64,000 nt of DNA from NCBI RefSeq assembly GCF_050749885.1, contig NZ_JBOIUB010000001.1, positions 186,001 through 250,000 of the forward strand, in the 5' to 3' direction. This document shows, piece by piece, positions 53,729-63,119 of the stretch (the first letter of the stretch is position 1; each line of letters opens with the position of its first letter). The position numbers and the translations under genes were made by a program. The stretch is from Zooshikella sp050749885 (lineage in GTDB: Bacteria > Pseudomonadota > Gammaproteobacteria > Pseudomonadales > Zooshikellaceae). Below the pieces are notes generated by a model. The model was not told the origin of the DNA. It saw only the letters and a list, made by a program, of their open reading frames with translations, and made no database searches.

Positions 53729-54964
53729 ATGAAGAAAAAAAAACATAACTTCATCCATGCCATGATACTAACAGCAGGAGTGGCTGTAATTCCTGTGACA
53801 AGTTTAGCTTCTGAAATACCTGGCATTGATAATGATAATATTCCTTTAGGTACGGCTTATCACAGTAAAAAAGGCGGTTTTTATGGCTTTCAAGCAGTTA
53901 ATGGTAGTGTAGATGAGTCCTATGGTAATACAGAATCGGAAATTCGTTTTGCCGTAGATTTAGGGTATAAACAGCTTTTGGATATGGTTAATGGCAGTGT
54001 TGATGTGGGTGTTAAAGTCAATGCAGTAAGTGTTGATGCTGGAGGACAATATGCGACAGAAAATTCAGCTGATGAGTATACGGGTACTTATACTTTTTAT
54101 TTAAATAGCAAACCTAAAAAGCGGTTATTGGTTCCTGAGAATAATCAAGGTTATCAACCTACAACGGCGGCAGTTGAATTAGCGAATGACAGTCCTGGAA
54201 ATCGTTTTGAAGAATTAGGTGATGAGTTTGTAACGGCTATTGAATATGGCTCATATTTAATGATTAATATGAAGATAGAGTACCGTAGTGCAAAAGATAA
54301 AAAAAATATTGGCGGATATTTAAAAGTTGATGCTATGGGGGTTGTTAATGTTAGTGGAGATCTTGATTTATTAGATGAAGCTACCAAAAACTCTGTAAAA
54401 ATATCGATTACTGCAAAACAGGTTGGAGGTGATCCCTTAAGGTTAGCAAATATTATTCCAGATGGTCTTATGAAGTGTAGTTTGGCTAATCCTACACCAT
54501 GCTTTAACTTATTTACAGAAGCTGTTATTTATTTGAAAAAAGACTACATTAACCAACTAAGTAATTTAGATAAATATAATCCTGTTAAGCTTTATACTCA
54601 GCAGTATAAATATTCTGGTCCAAGCTTAAATGTATTATTGCCCCAAGCTGGGTATGAAGATATAGAATACTTAACTAAGCTTTCTGTAAAACGAATGAGT
54701 GATCGTTGGGTTAAGTCTATGTTAGACAAACGTCGGGCAGAAAATATTTTAAATTATTACTCTGCAACCTTAAGCTCAGAAGATAAAGCAATTATTAAAG
54801 ATATTGAAGCTAAAGCACGGTTCAACGCCTATAGCTATGCCAGTGCCGTTGCCTATTGCCAAAAAAATCCCCTTGGTAGCTATTGCCGTGAGCGTGAGCA
54901 AATAATTAATGCGAGTAGTATTAGGACATATGACGATTCAAAATTGAATTTAAGCTCACTCTAA
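53729..54964 (+). CDS. MACPF-like exported protein, paralogue 1
   Basis: The 411-residue protein has a signal peptide (cut near SLAS). It shares with the gene at 55841 the phrases LGTAY(H/D)S, VNGSVD or LNGSVD, PKKR(L/V)L(V/L)PEN, GDEFVT(A/S)IEYGS (164-175 here), NIGGYL and, near the end, a C-x-x-x-P-x-G-x-x-C pair. GDEFVxxIEYG placed after a long beta-rich segment fits the perforin (MACPF/CDC) signature region. If right, it would be a pore-forming or membrane-binding protein. The identification is by pattern only; other beta-rich toxin folds remain possible. ATG at 53729 with AAGGA nine bases before. Confidence 0.6.
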   Translation: MKKKKHNFIHAMILTAGVAVIPVTSLASEIPGIDNDNIPLGTAYHSKKGGFYGFQAVNGSVDESYGNTESEIRFAVDLGYKQLLDMVNGSVDVGVKVNAVSVDAGGQYATENSADEYTGTYTFYLNSKPKKRLLVPENNQGYQPTTAAVELANDSPGNRFEELGDEFVTAIEYGSYLMINMKIEYRSAKDKKNIGGYLKVDAMGVVNVSGDLDLLDEATKNSVKISITAKQVGGDPLRLANIIPDGLMKCSLANPTPCFNLFTEAVIYLKKDYINQLSNLDKYNPVKLYTQQYKYSGPSLNVLLPQAGYEDIEYLTKLSVKRMSDRWVKSMLDKRRAENILNYYSATLSSEDKAIIKDIEAKARFNAYSYASAVAYCQKNPLGSYCREREQIINASSIRTYDDSKLNLSSL

Positions 54965-54977
54965 TAAGGAAATAAAG

Positions 54978-55826
54978 ATGATAATATGGCATCGTATTTA
55001 TTACACTGTGCTGTTTTGCATGGTCGGATTGTTTGCAAATTTAGGTTATGCTAAACAATACCAAAACTATGGTATGTGGAATGATATCCTTTCACCTAGT
55101 CAAGCCGTTGGCCGATTTCAATGGCTTGAAAAATGTTATAGTGGGTTATTGGTTGAGACTTGGGAACGGATGTATGATGCAACTGACTTACAGTCTGAAC
55201 AGGATAAAATTAATGCGTTAAAAAATGCGTGGCTTTATGATCGAGGTAATTTAAAAACCTTCCCTCAGTATTTAACTTTTGGTAATGAAAGCCATGAAAA
55301 TCCAGCTAATTGGATAGCAGGTGTTTCCGCTACAGATTCTTGTAAAACGATCCCTGTAGGGTATCGAGTGATTGGTTTAATTACTAGTTTTGACTTTAAA
55401 GAGTATTGCAAAATATCAGCAAGAGACTCTTCAAAAGAATATATAAAGCAAGTTGATTTTGGTTCTTTCAGTAATTCCAGTGCTGCCAATAAGTTATCTA
55501 ATTTTTGGGGGCGTGTTATTCAGGTGAGCCGTGGCAGTAATTATAATCTTGTGGTTACACCTGGATATACTATTATGGCCTGGCCTGAAACATGGCATGG
55601 TTGGATTGACTGGAATAGGGATGGTGATTTTGCTGATAAAGGTGAAGCAATTTTAGTTAATGAAGTGAGTGACGAAGCTATTAGTAAGCTGATTAAAGTG
55701 CCTGCCAATGCAAAACCTGGGTTTACCAAAATGCGTATAACCATGGATATGGGAGGAGGAAGTCGTAATCCATGTCAAAATGTGCGTTTTGGTGAAGTCG
55801 AAGAATATACGATAAAAATAAATTAA
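54978..55826 (+). CDS. Exported GEVED-domain protein
   Basis: The 282-residue protein carries a signal peptide (cut near GYA) and one GEVED module at residues 170-282: WIDWNRDGDFADKGEAI and FGEVEEYTIKI. The N-terminal 150 residues are not recognised; WNDIL and WERMYDATDLQSEQD suggest a helical domain. It lies between paralogues 1 and 2 with only 13 and 14 bp on either side, so the three are one operon and may act as a complex. GEVED modules occur in secreted and surface adhesion proteins. Confidence 0.7.
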   Translation: MIIWHRIYYTVLFCMVGLFANLGYAKQYQNYGMWNDILSPSQAVGRFQWLEKCYSGLLVETWERMYDATDLQSEQDKINALKNAWLYDRGNLKTFPQYLTFGNESHENPANWIAGVSATDSCKTIPVGYRVIGLITSFDFKEYCKISARDSSKEYIKQVDFGSFSNSSAANKLSNFWGRVIQVSRGSNYNLVVTPGYTIMAWPETWHGWIDWNRDGDFADKGEAILVNEVSDEAISKLIKVPANAKPGFTKMRITMDMGGGSRNPCQNVRFGEVEEYTIKIN

Positions 55827-55840
55827 GGCAGGGCAAGGAC

Positions 55841-57355
55841 ATGAAACCTATACTATTTTCAGGTCTGTTGGTCAGTACAGCATTAAGTGTTATTAGCGAT
55901 GCTGTCGCAATGGACAGAGAGTTACCATTTGATCATCAACCCGAAAGATCTTGGTCAATGATGTCGGAAAGGTTTGGAACAAAAATTCCAGGCCTTGTGA
56001 ATGACCATATTCAATTGGGAACGGCGTATGACAGCACAAAAGAAATATTTTTAAATCATCAACCCGTTGCCGGTGTAGAAAGACAAAACTATGGTGGAGT
56101 TAAGTTTACCGTTACCTATGATCAAGACACTAGCTATGATGAAGTCTTAAGTATGCTTAATGGTAGTGTTGATGCTTCAGTCGCCATCAATGTTGTTCAA
56201 GTAAATGCGGGGGCTCATATCGCAAAAGAAGCAGCAGAGTCTGAGTATGCTAGCTCTTATACATTTAGTGCAACAGCAACGCCTAAAAAGCGTGTATTGC
56301 TACCTGAAAACGCTAATACCGGCTTTGTGCTATCTCCAGTGGGTGATGCTATTGCAACTCAATACCAGAATCAATTAGCTGAGTTAGCAGGTGATGAGTT
56401 TGTTACTTCCATCGAATATGGTTCTCAGCTGTTTGTAAATATGAAAGTGGAATTTTTAAATAGCCGTGATAAAGATAATATTGGTGGCTATTTAGGTGTT
56501 GATGTGGCTGGGGGGATTGTATCGGTTAAAGGTGAACTGGATTTTCTGGATGAGGAGGTTAAAAAGTCCGTTAAAATTACAGTGAGAGCACTACAAAAAG
56601 GCGGTAATCCTATAGAACTACTTAAGGTTATTCCAAATAATATTATTACGTGTTCACTGGAAAATCCAAAACCTTGCTTTGATTTATTCGAGGAAGCTAT
56701 TCAGTATGCAAAAACGGATTTCCAGCTGCAGTTTGATTCTTTGAGTGATTATAATGTAGTCAGTTATGAAACGACACGTTATGACCGTAGTACGCTTGAT
56801 GTTAAACGTTTAGTTCCTGAGTATCAGGAAGTCAGTTGGCAGCGGGACCAAATTATTTATGAGATGACTGATAACTACAAGCATGCCATAAAAGATGAGC
56901 AGCGCGCTTCTGACTTATTAGCAAGCTACTATAGTTGGATGCCCAATGAGCAGAGAACAAAAGTAGAACAAATAAAACAAGCGGCTTATAACAATGCTTG
57001 GTTATATTATGACATTGCAAAGTATTGTCAGGAACACCCTTTTGGAACTGAATGTGTTGATTATTGGAACAATGTGAAAGACACCTGTGCATCTACTGCA
57101 GAAGAAGCCTGTATTGCTGAATATGATCGCTCACAGTTAGAAGTTAACAGTGAGGTTAAGTCTGTTCATCAGTGTGAGGTTGCGCGACAAACAGCGACAA
57201 ATAATGGCTTGGAAACTGAACAACAATCGATCGCTTATCGGAATTTACGTTGGGCTCCCGTTTTTGTTGATAATGCTAAGCCAAGCGATGGCATATTAGA
57301 GTGGACACCATGTGAGTTTGCATTAGCGACTTATGGTGATTATTTCATAAACTAA
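55841..57355 (+). CDS. MACPF-like exported protein, paralogue 2
   Basis: The 504-residue protein is the longer homologue of the protein at 53729. It shares LGTAYDS (59-65), GSVDAS, PKKRVLLPEN, GDEFVTSIEYGS (184-195) and NIGGYLGVDV, plus a C-terminal segment with four additional Cys (CVDYWNNVKDTC, CIAEY). The extra 90 residues at the end, ending in CEFALATYGDY, are not in paralogue 1. It has an N-terminal signal peptide (MKPILFSGLLVSTALS). A functional call beyond possible membrane interaction is not warranted. A palindrome ends the transcript at 57364. Confidence 0.6.
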   Translation: MKPILFSGLLVSTALSVISDAVAMDRELPFDHQPERSWSMMSERFGTKIPGLVNDHIQLGTAYDSTKEIFLNHQPVAGVERQNYGGVKFTVTYDQDTSYDEVLSMLNGSVDASVAINVVQVNAGAHIAKEAAESEYASSYTFSATATPKKRVLLPENANTGFVLSPVGDAIATQYQNQLAELAGDEFVTSIEYGSQLFVNMKVEFLNSRDKDNIGGYLGVDVAGGIVSVKGELDFLDEEVKKSVKITVRALQKGGNPIELLKVIPNNIITCSLENPKPCFDLFEEAIQYAKTDFQLQFDSLSDYNVVSYETTRYDRSTLDVKRLVPEYQEVSWQRDQIIYEMTDNYKHAIKDEQRASDLLASYYSWMPNEQRTKVEQIKQAAYNNAWLYYDIAKYCQEHPFGTECVDYWNNVKDTCASTAEEACIAEYDRSQLEVNSEVKSVHQCEVARQTATNNGLETEQQSIAYRNLRWAPVFVDNAKPSDGILEWTPCEFALATYGDYFIN

Positions 57356-57363
57356 TATCTAAA

Positions 57364-57387
57364 CTATACCCTTTTCGAAGGGTATAG
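57364..57387 (+). terminator. Palindrome/hairpin after paralogue 2
   Basis: CTATACCC and GGGTATAG form an 8-bp stem with an 8-nt loop. It is the same palindrome type as the dispersed short repeat; the next gene's transcript may continue through it. Confidence 0.45.
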
Positions 57388-57426
57388 TATTTGCTATTTA
57401 GGTACTACTATGTAGGAACCAGTACT

Positions 57427-58662
57427 GTGAAAAAAATATCCACAATTCTGCCATTTGAGTACAATGCTTGTGATACTATTGCACTTGGTTATGTTAATAA
57501 AAGCCATTTGAAATCTGTTTGGATCCATCTTTTAATAACATTATTCATTTTGTTATCAACATCGGTAACGAGTGCTGAATATATAGCAGATAATGCTCAA
57601 CTAGCATGGCTTGGGCTGGGATTAGATAGCCGGAGTGGTTTTAAAAAGCAGGCTTGTGTTACAGGGCGTTGGAAAAAAGCAGGAGATACAAGTGTTGAGC
57701 TGTACTATTTAGGTTCTCGCCAAACAAAAGATACGATGGAACAGGTCTTTGGTAAGGTTAAAGGTGGTGTGAATGTCATTATTTTTTCCGGTTCGGTAAG
57801 CGTGTCAATGACATCACGTATTTCAGAAAACAAAACAACGGCAGCTTCAACAGTTAAACTTATCTACAATGGACCTAATTATACTTTGGAAAACCGCTAT
57901 TTAACACCTTTAGGGCAGACTATGGTAGGTGCTGATCCTCATACTGTGATTAACAAATGTGGTGATGTGTTTATTTACCATATGGATACGGGAGGGGAAG
58001 TATATGTAACAGCAAAGTTACACTTTAAATCCAAAGAGGCTTATAAAAAATTCGTCACTAAAGTCAAGGTTCGGGTTTTATTTGTTAAAAAAACTAAAAC
58101 CTATACCAAAGAGTGGTATGATTATGCGGAAGATGCTGTCTATAGCATTAATGTAGTGACTAACGGTGGTGAAACTCCGAAACTGACACAATTACTCAAT
58201 AATAATCCCAAATACTGTAAAATTGAAAATATCAATGACTGTTTTAACACGGCAAGTTTATTATTTGACTATTTATTTGGTGACAATGGTTATCATCAGG
58301 ACTTAAGCACAGCATCTATGAAGGTATTATCCTTTGATACGCGTCGGTATGATCATTCTGGGCATTTTGCATTAAATCCTCCAAATGAGCCTTATATTGA
58401 TCCGGGTTTTAAAATACAAGAAGAAAAAATAAAGATTAAATTACTGGAGCAATATGACTATCAACAATCGCTTCAGGCATTTTATGCGGTTGAGTCTGAT
58501 CATGAACAAAAAGAAAAATACGCGGAAGAGCTAACTAAAGTTGAACATAATCTGAATAAATTACACCAAGCAACCGTTGTATGTCAGGCGGCATCTGAAT
58601 TTGCAGCTTGTCGGATAGCCGTTGATCAAGCAATGCGTGATTTGTATACAGTACAAATTTAA
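57427..58662 (+). CDS. MACPF-like exported protein, diverged paralogue 3
   Basis: The protein of about 411 residues is the most divergent member: it keeps GLGLDSRSG where the others have LGTAYDS, then NKCGDVFIYHMDTGGEVYVT in place of GDEFVT, and TRRYDHSGHFAL where paralogue 2 has TTRYDRSTL. That shared order supports a common fold. The N-terminus has about 25 polar residues before a hydrophobic segment (WIHLLITLFILLSTSV) that could be a signal peptide with a long n-region. GTG at 57427 has AGGA nine bases before. A TTG at 57391 is also in frame. Confidence 0.55.
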   Translation: MKKISTILPFEYNACDTIALGYVNKSHLKSVWIHLLITLFILLSTSVTSAEYIADNAQLAWLGLGLDSRSGFKKQACVTGRWKKAGDTSVELYYLGSRQTKDTMEQVFGKVKGGVNVIIFSGSVSVSMTSRISENKTTAASTVKLIYNGPNYTLENRYLTPLGQTMVGADPHTVINKCGDVFIYHMDTGGEVYVTAKLHFKSKEAYKKFVTKVKVRVLFVKKTKTYTKEWYDYAEDAVYSINVVTNGGETPKLTQLLNNNPKYCKIENINDCFNTASLLFDYLFGDNGYHQDLSTASMKVLSFDTRRYDHSGHFALNPPNEPYIDPGFKIQEEKIKIKLLEQYDYQQSLQAFYAVESDHEQKEKYAEELTKVEHNLNKLHQATVVCQAASEFAACRIAVDQAMRDLYTVQI

Positions 58663-58738
58663 CTATTTTTTATATAGCACCATCAATAACACGATAATAA
58701 TTGACTATTACTACCGTGTATAGGTGAGTAATGGATTA

Positions 58739-59275
58739 TTACTGTATAAAACGATGAAGTCCATATATGACATGGTCAACTATTTTACCGTTTAAATTTT
58801 CTGCATTAGTTATAATACCCTCTTGATTCATGCCTAGTTTTTCACAAATCTTACGACTTGGGTAGTTTTCTGTTGCAACTGATATCTGGATTTTTTCCAT
58901 GTCTAACTTTTCAAAGGCATAGGTAATAAGTGCTTTAACTGCTCTTGTAACGATACCTTTTCCTTGGTATTCAGCACTTAGCCAATAACCAATTTCCACT
59001 TTTTTGAGTTCTTGGTTAATCGTTTTATAGCATATATTACCAACTACCTGCTTGTGGAAAATTAAAGCGCAGGTTAATGATTTTCCTTCCGCATAATCAT
59101 GCAGTGAGCGTTTGACGAATGAGATAAAGAAGTCTTCAGAGTCCGCGTGAGGTGGCCATGTTAGCCATTGGGCTAGGTATTTGCGTTAACTTGAGACAAT
59201 TTTGTAGTAGTCAGTGGCAAATGAAGGTTGAACTAAAGCCAGCTCAAGTTCGTTATCAATTTTAAATGTAAACAA
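58739..59275 (-). pseudogene. RimL-type GNAT acetyltransferase with in-frame stop
   Basis: The open frame downstream (86 residues: MEIGYWLSAEYQGKGIVTRAV) holds the acetyl-CoA loop Q-G-K-G, but reading further upstream in the same frame reveals the normal N-terminus: FTFKIDNELELALVQPSF and, after a TAA (59188-59186), RKYLAQWLTWPPHADSEDFF. Homologues have a sense codon, often Asn, at that place. The start is probably TTG at 59275 after AGGA. One nonsense change therefore splits a protein of about 178 residues. The enzyme family acetylates ribosomal proteins or small molecules. Confidence 0.75.
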
Positions 59276-59466
59276 AACGTGTTTCCTAATTTTTAAAAGT
59301 TATACAAACACTGTAAACATTCTAACGAGAATACTTCTTTTATGCGAACTGTATGACAGTTGTGTTTAATGTGATCACAAAAGCAATAGGTGTCCTACTG
59401 ACATAATGCTGTCAGTAGGGTTGTATTACAGTGAGTGTAAGCTAGCAATAAACAAAAGGTTATGTT

Positions 59467-59883
59467 ATGAGTGAAAATAAAGGCCAATGTGCATGTGGAT
59501 CAGTTGAATACTCATTTGAAGGGGAGCCGATCAATACAGCATTCTGCTATTGCAAATCCTGCCAAATACATACGGGTTCTGATAAGTGGTTTGGTGTTTG
59601 GGTACCTAAAGAAAAGCTGGCGTTCACAAAAGGGCAACCAGCGTTGTATACCCGTCTAGGTGATTCAGGTAAAGAAATGATCCACCAGTTTTGTAGTCAG
59701 TGTGGAACAACCCTTTGTATAGACGTCACGGTAGGTAATTTTTATTCAGTTTCTGCCAGTACGATAAATAACAATCATGAGTTAAAACCCAATATGGCAA
59801 TTTATACGGCATCTGCGCCAAGTTGGGCGGTATTCCCAGAAGGTGTGCCCAAATATGATGTTTTACCACCAGAGTTTAGTTAA
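59467..59883 (+). CDS. GFA-family zinc-binding protein
   Basis: The 138-residue protein belongs to the GFA/CENP-V family. Two zinc sites are visible: CACGSVEY (Cys8, Cys10), CYCKSCQIHTG (27-37) and FCSQCGTTLC. Members include proposed glutathione-dependent formaldehyde-activating enzymes and dehalogenation-related hydrolases; a substrate cannot be chosen. It stands alone, preceded by AAAGGTT. It ends before a stable hairpin. Confidence 0.88.
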   Translation: MSENKGQCACGSVEYSFEGEPINTAFCYCKSCQIHTGSDKWFGVWVPKEKLAFTKGQPALYTRLGDSGKEMIHQFCSQCGTTLCIDVTVGNFYSVSASTINNNHELKPNMAIYTASAPSWAVFPEGVPKYDVLPPEFS

Positions 59884-59945
59884 TATGACTTTGGTAGGCA
59901 GTATTTTTTAAGGAAAGCGGCTGAAAAGTCGTTTTGATTATTATA

Positions 59946-59967
59946 GCGGTCCACTTTGTGGTACCGC
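59946..59967. terminator. Hairpin between convergent genes
   Basis: GCGGTCCAC and GTGGTACCGC form a 9-bp stem with one bulge and a TTT loop, followed by CATATTTT. It probably ends the GFA gene and possibly the convergent one. Confidence 0.6.
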
Positions 59968-60008
59968 CATATTTTAATGGTCAAAGGCTATTCTTCAATG
60001 GCCAACAG

Positions 60009-60707
60009 TTATTCTGCACCTCCATTACTGGTTTTGCGAGTGGGTGCAGGAATGGTAAATGCGGTTGTCTTCATTACATCCACTTTACCTTGGTTTATAT
60101 GGTGAGTTAGCTCACTATCATTAGTAATCTTTACGGCACCTGTGCTGGGGTTTACCGTAGCGGTATAAAGTCCATTGGTGGTAGATACTGAAATATAGGC
60201 TTGTTTTTTACCCCTGTGTATTGAAATACGTTCGTAGGGTTGTCCGTTCTCGATTTTACCTTCCCATACCTCGACAGAATCTGAAAAATTATACGTGGCG
60301 TCTAACTTCACTCGATATTGTTCATTGTTATGGGGGATATTGACCACTAACGTTTGTTCTAAAGCAAGATTTGCCAATAAGTCAGTGTCCATTTTTGCTT
60401 GACCAACATGGATACCATTTTCCTCAATAAGAGGGTTATTCATGTTGACAGCCCAGACAGGCCTTGGTTTATTATTGTTGATTATTGCACTATCGTTTTT
60501 TATTGATTCCGTGGGTTTTACCTGTTGTAAGCCTTCTTGACTTTGTTGAGGTGATTTATCGTTATTTCCTGCATGTTTAACGGTATTGGCTGTTATTGGA
60601 GTTGTTGCTTTTATTGGCTTAGATTGATCATCTTTACTGAGAAAAAAATAGGTTATAAGGGCGCAAAACAGCATTAAGCACCCTATGCTTGTAGTGACTT
60701 TTAACAT
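60009..60707 (-). CDS. Membrane-anchored protein resembling a protease prodomain
   Basis: The 232-residue protein has a single N-terminal membrane segment (SIGCLMLFCALITYFFL), a Lys/Gln/Thr-rich linker and a C-terminal beta-rich part (about 115-215). That part reads LVVNIPHNNEQYRVKL, VEVWEGKIENG, ISIHRGKKQAYISVSTTNGLYTATVNP, the strand pattern normally found in the propeptide of secreted reprolysin-like proteases. It is encoded 34 bp downstream of such a protease that lacks its own propeptide. I infer that it acts in trans as a chaperone or inhibitor. Confidence 0.5.
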   Translation of the reverse strand: MLKVTTSIGCLMLFCALITYFFLSKDDQSKPIKATTPITANTVKHAGNNDKSPQQSQEGLQQVKPTESIKNDSAIINNNKPRPVWAVNMNNPLIEENGIHVGQAKMDTDLLANLALEQTLVVNIPHNNEQYRVKLDATYNFSDSVEVWEGKIENGQPYERISIHRGKKQAYISVSTTNGLYTATVNPSTGAVKITNDSELTHHINQGKVDVMKTTAFTIPAPTRKTSNGGAE

Positions 60708-60741
60708 TATGGTGTATATCCAGGGGTTTAGTATGGAACTG

Positions 60742-62523
60742 CTAGAGCTGACTCATTTTACTTAGTTGGACATTATCAACCGCAAAATTAATGCCTTTGT
60801 CGGGCCCAAATATAAACAATTTTTGTACAAGGACCTGACCTTTCGGGGAAATGTTGATGTTGCCTGTTATTGTGTGCCATTGGTTAACTGATACAGGTTG
60901 CTGATTAATAGTTAGCCAGTGATGACCTGCATCGTCATAATAATATAGTCTCATATCAGCATATTGGGGAATATTTGACTGACTTGTCAGCTTAAAATTG
61001 GCTTTTACCTGATATGTAGTATTGTTTTTAAGTAAACCCCGCACATCGTATGCTGCTCCTGCATACCAGTATGGACGGTTAGCTATGGCTAAATGATGCT
61101 GGCCTTCTTGGCTTTTAGTTAAGGCGATTTGGCTATCAAACCCTTGATGCCAGCTATTTAATCCATCTTCAAAGTTATGAGAAAATAGAGTATGTGTTTT
61201 AAATGTAGGCTTTTCAGGTTGGTTGATAGCTTTTTTAACAACGATATCATCTAGCAGAAAGGCACTACCTTTGCGATTACTCGTTGACGAAATAGCAAGC
61301 TTTATTTTTTGTTCATTTTTTAAAGAAGAACTTTGTGAAAGAATGAAACTTGCTTTTACTTGCATAAACTCTTTATTGGTTACGGATAACGTTTTAAGAA
61401 TAATATCTTCCTGCCTGGGTCTTTGTAAGATAAACTTGATTTGTTCTCTCGCATTATTTGGGGTGCTTAATTTTACGTTTGCAGAAAAATTATAATAGAT
61501 GTCAGCTTTTAAATCCTTAATGATGGTATAAACCTCTGCTTTTCCTTGAGTATTTGCTACGTTAAGTGCATTGTCTTGTCCACATGATTTCTGTATTTTT
61601 TCAATGGTAAGTTGGCTACCTGAGTGTGAGTGCCAGTACTGTAGTTCGGATTCTTTTAATTTAGGATGATCAATTAAATTCCCTGGTATTTTTGGTTGAT
61701 TACATAGCTTAACATTTGTATTGTTTTTATTAGCTAACTCATACTTGGTCGGCATAAACTCAGCTAATTGTAAGGCAACCCGATTCAGTGCAAGTGCCGC
61801 ATTAGTTCCATCTTTTTTATGGATATCAACACCACATGCCATTCCATGACATTCAAAGATAGTCGGATTTGAAAAAAAGGGTAAACGTGGTACCCACTTA
61901 CCTTGGCTATATGCGCTTTGATAGGCCATATTGGTTACGTACTGACCAACTTCTCCATGGCCAACGCCCCACTCATAAATTGAACCTTTACTTTTTTGTG
62001 CTCGTGAGTGGTGTAATCCCATATTATGACCTAACTCATGAGCATAGGCGCTGACACAGTTTACCCCAACCCAATTGTAAGCAACTGATGTTGAGTTTGC
62101 AGAGAGTTCTCCTTTTTTATTGCGCCAGGGTAAGTACCCTAGGCCACAATATTGGCTAGAAGGGCCTACGAGTGTTACAAAATCAGCACCATGTTTTGCT
62201 CTGAGTTCTGCAACATAATTGCTGGATTTTAATTTTTTTAGGGATGGTTTGGTTAATTTATCATTAAACCCTTCAGTGTCAGGTAATATGCTATGGTGAA
62301 CTAAACGTAATTTAATATTGATATTACTGTTTTCATAGCTTTTATTGGCATAATTAATAAACTGACTAAGCTTGGCTGGCATATCGTATTTTGAATCAGT
62401 GTTTTTTGTATAAACAGCCATAACATCCATAATAACAGGTTGTTGTGCTAAAACATATGTACTAGATAATAGTGGTGTTGTTATTATCAGAGAGCAAGCT
62501 AAAGCTTTGTTGAAAGAGTGCAT
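60742..62523 (-). CDS. Secreted reprolysin-like (M12) metalloprotease with CBM-like tail
   Basis: The 593-residue protein has a signal peptide (cut near VLA at residue 26) followed immediately by the catalytic domain (VIMDVMAVYTKN). The zinc site HELGHNMGLHH (162-172) fits HExxHxxGxxH, and a Met in VTNMAY could be the Met-turn. The C-terminal 300 residues contain two beta-sandwich modules; the last (HNFEDGLNSWHQGF to FAVDNVQLS) resembles CBM4/9. Normally such proteases carry a propeptide of 100 or more residues, which is missing here. The following gene encodes a likely substitute. Substrates are unknown, but the modules suggest surface binding. Confidence 0.85.
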   Translation of the reverse strand: MHSFNKALACSLIITTPLLSSTYVLAQQPVIMDVMAVYTKNTDSKYDMPAKLSQFINYANKSYENSNINIKLRLVHHSILPDTEGFNDKLTKPSLKKLKSSNYVAELRAKHGADFVTLVGPSSQYCGLGYLPWRNKKGELSANSTSVAYNWVGVNCVSAYAHELGHNMGLHHSRAQKSKGSIYEWGVGHGEVGQYVTNMAYQSAYSQGKWVPRLPFFSNPTIFECHGMACGVDIHKKDGTNAALALNRVALQLAEFMPTKYELANKNNTNVKLCNQPKIPGNLIDHPKLKESELQYWHSHSGSQLTIEKIQKSCGQDNALNVANTQGKAEVYTIIKDLKADIYYNFSANVKLSTPNNAREQIKFILQRPRQEDIILKTLSVTNKEFMQVKASFILSQSSSLKNEQKIKLAISSTSNRKGSAFLLDDIVVKKAINQPEKPTFKTHTLFSHNFEDGLNSWHQGFDSQIALTKSQEGQHHLAIANRPYWYAGAAYDVRGLLKNNTTYQVKANFKLTSQSNIPQYADMRLYYYDDAGHHWLTINQQPVSVNQWHTITGNINISPKGQVLVQKLFIFGPDKGINFAVDNVQLSKMSQL

Positions 62524-62810
62524 GTAACCTCTTTGTTCAAGAAAATAAAAAGTATTAAATGTTAGAAGTACTATCGAGATGATAATTCTTAGACGTTGGT
62601 TTTAGTGCTAGTGTTTGCTTTTTATTTAAACACTATTTTAAGGATGGCTCTAAAAATAGTGTTTTTCCAGTAATATTTTTAAGCTTAACCGGATGAAATA
62701 GTAGCGTGTTACAAAATATATTTGAATAGCGTTGTTATGTATGCTGATAAATGTAGTTATTTAAACGATTAAATGTTATGAAAGTGCGCTGGAGTTTACT
62801 GGAGTAAAGT

Positions 62811-62836
62811 ATACCCTTCATAAATCATTTTAGAGA
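62811..62836. repeat. Isolated end of the dispersed element
   Basis: GTATACCCTTCATAAATCATTTTAG-like sequence matches the right end of element copies 1 and 2 read in reverse. No further internal match was found. It lies in the 590-bp gap before the lectin gene, otherwise without a recognisable feature. Confidence 0.35.
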
Positions 62837-63119
62837 TATCTGTCATTGGTAGTGTTTGTAATACGGAAAGTGGTTTGCGAATGTTTTCGTGTATTGTTGA
62901 AAAATTATTAATTTTTATTAATGGGTATTAAAAACTTCATGTCATATTTTTCCTTTTTAAATATATCTTCATTAAGCTGAACTTTCAGTTAGTTCATTGC
63001 TTCGAATTTGTTAACAGCCCTAAAGAGAGCCAATAAATCTAACTGCTAATAAAAACTTACTTTTCTATAGCATCAATATGTTGACTTGCGCTGCTCTTGC
63101 TTTTTAAGGAGGAATGATA

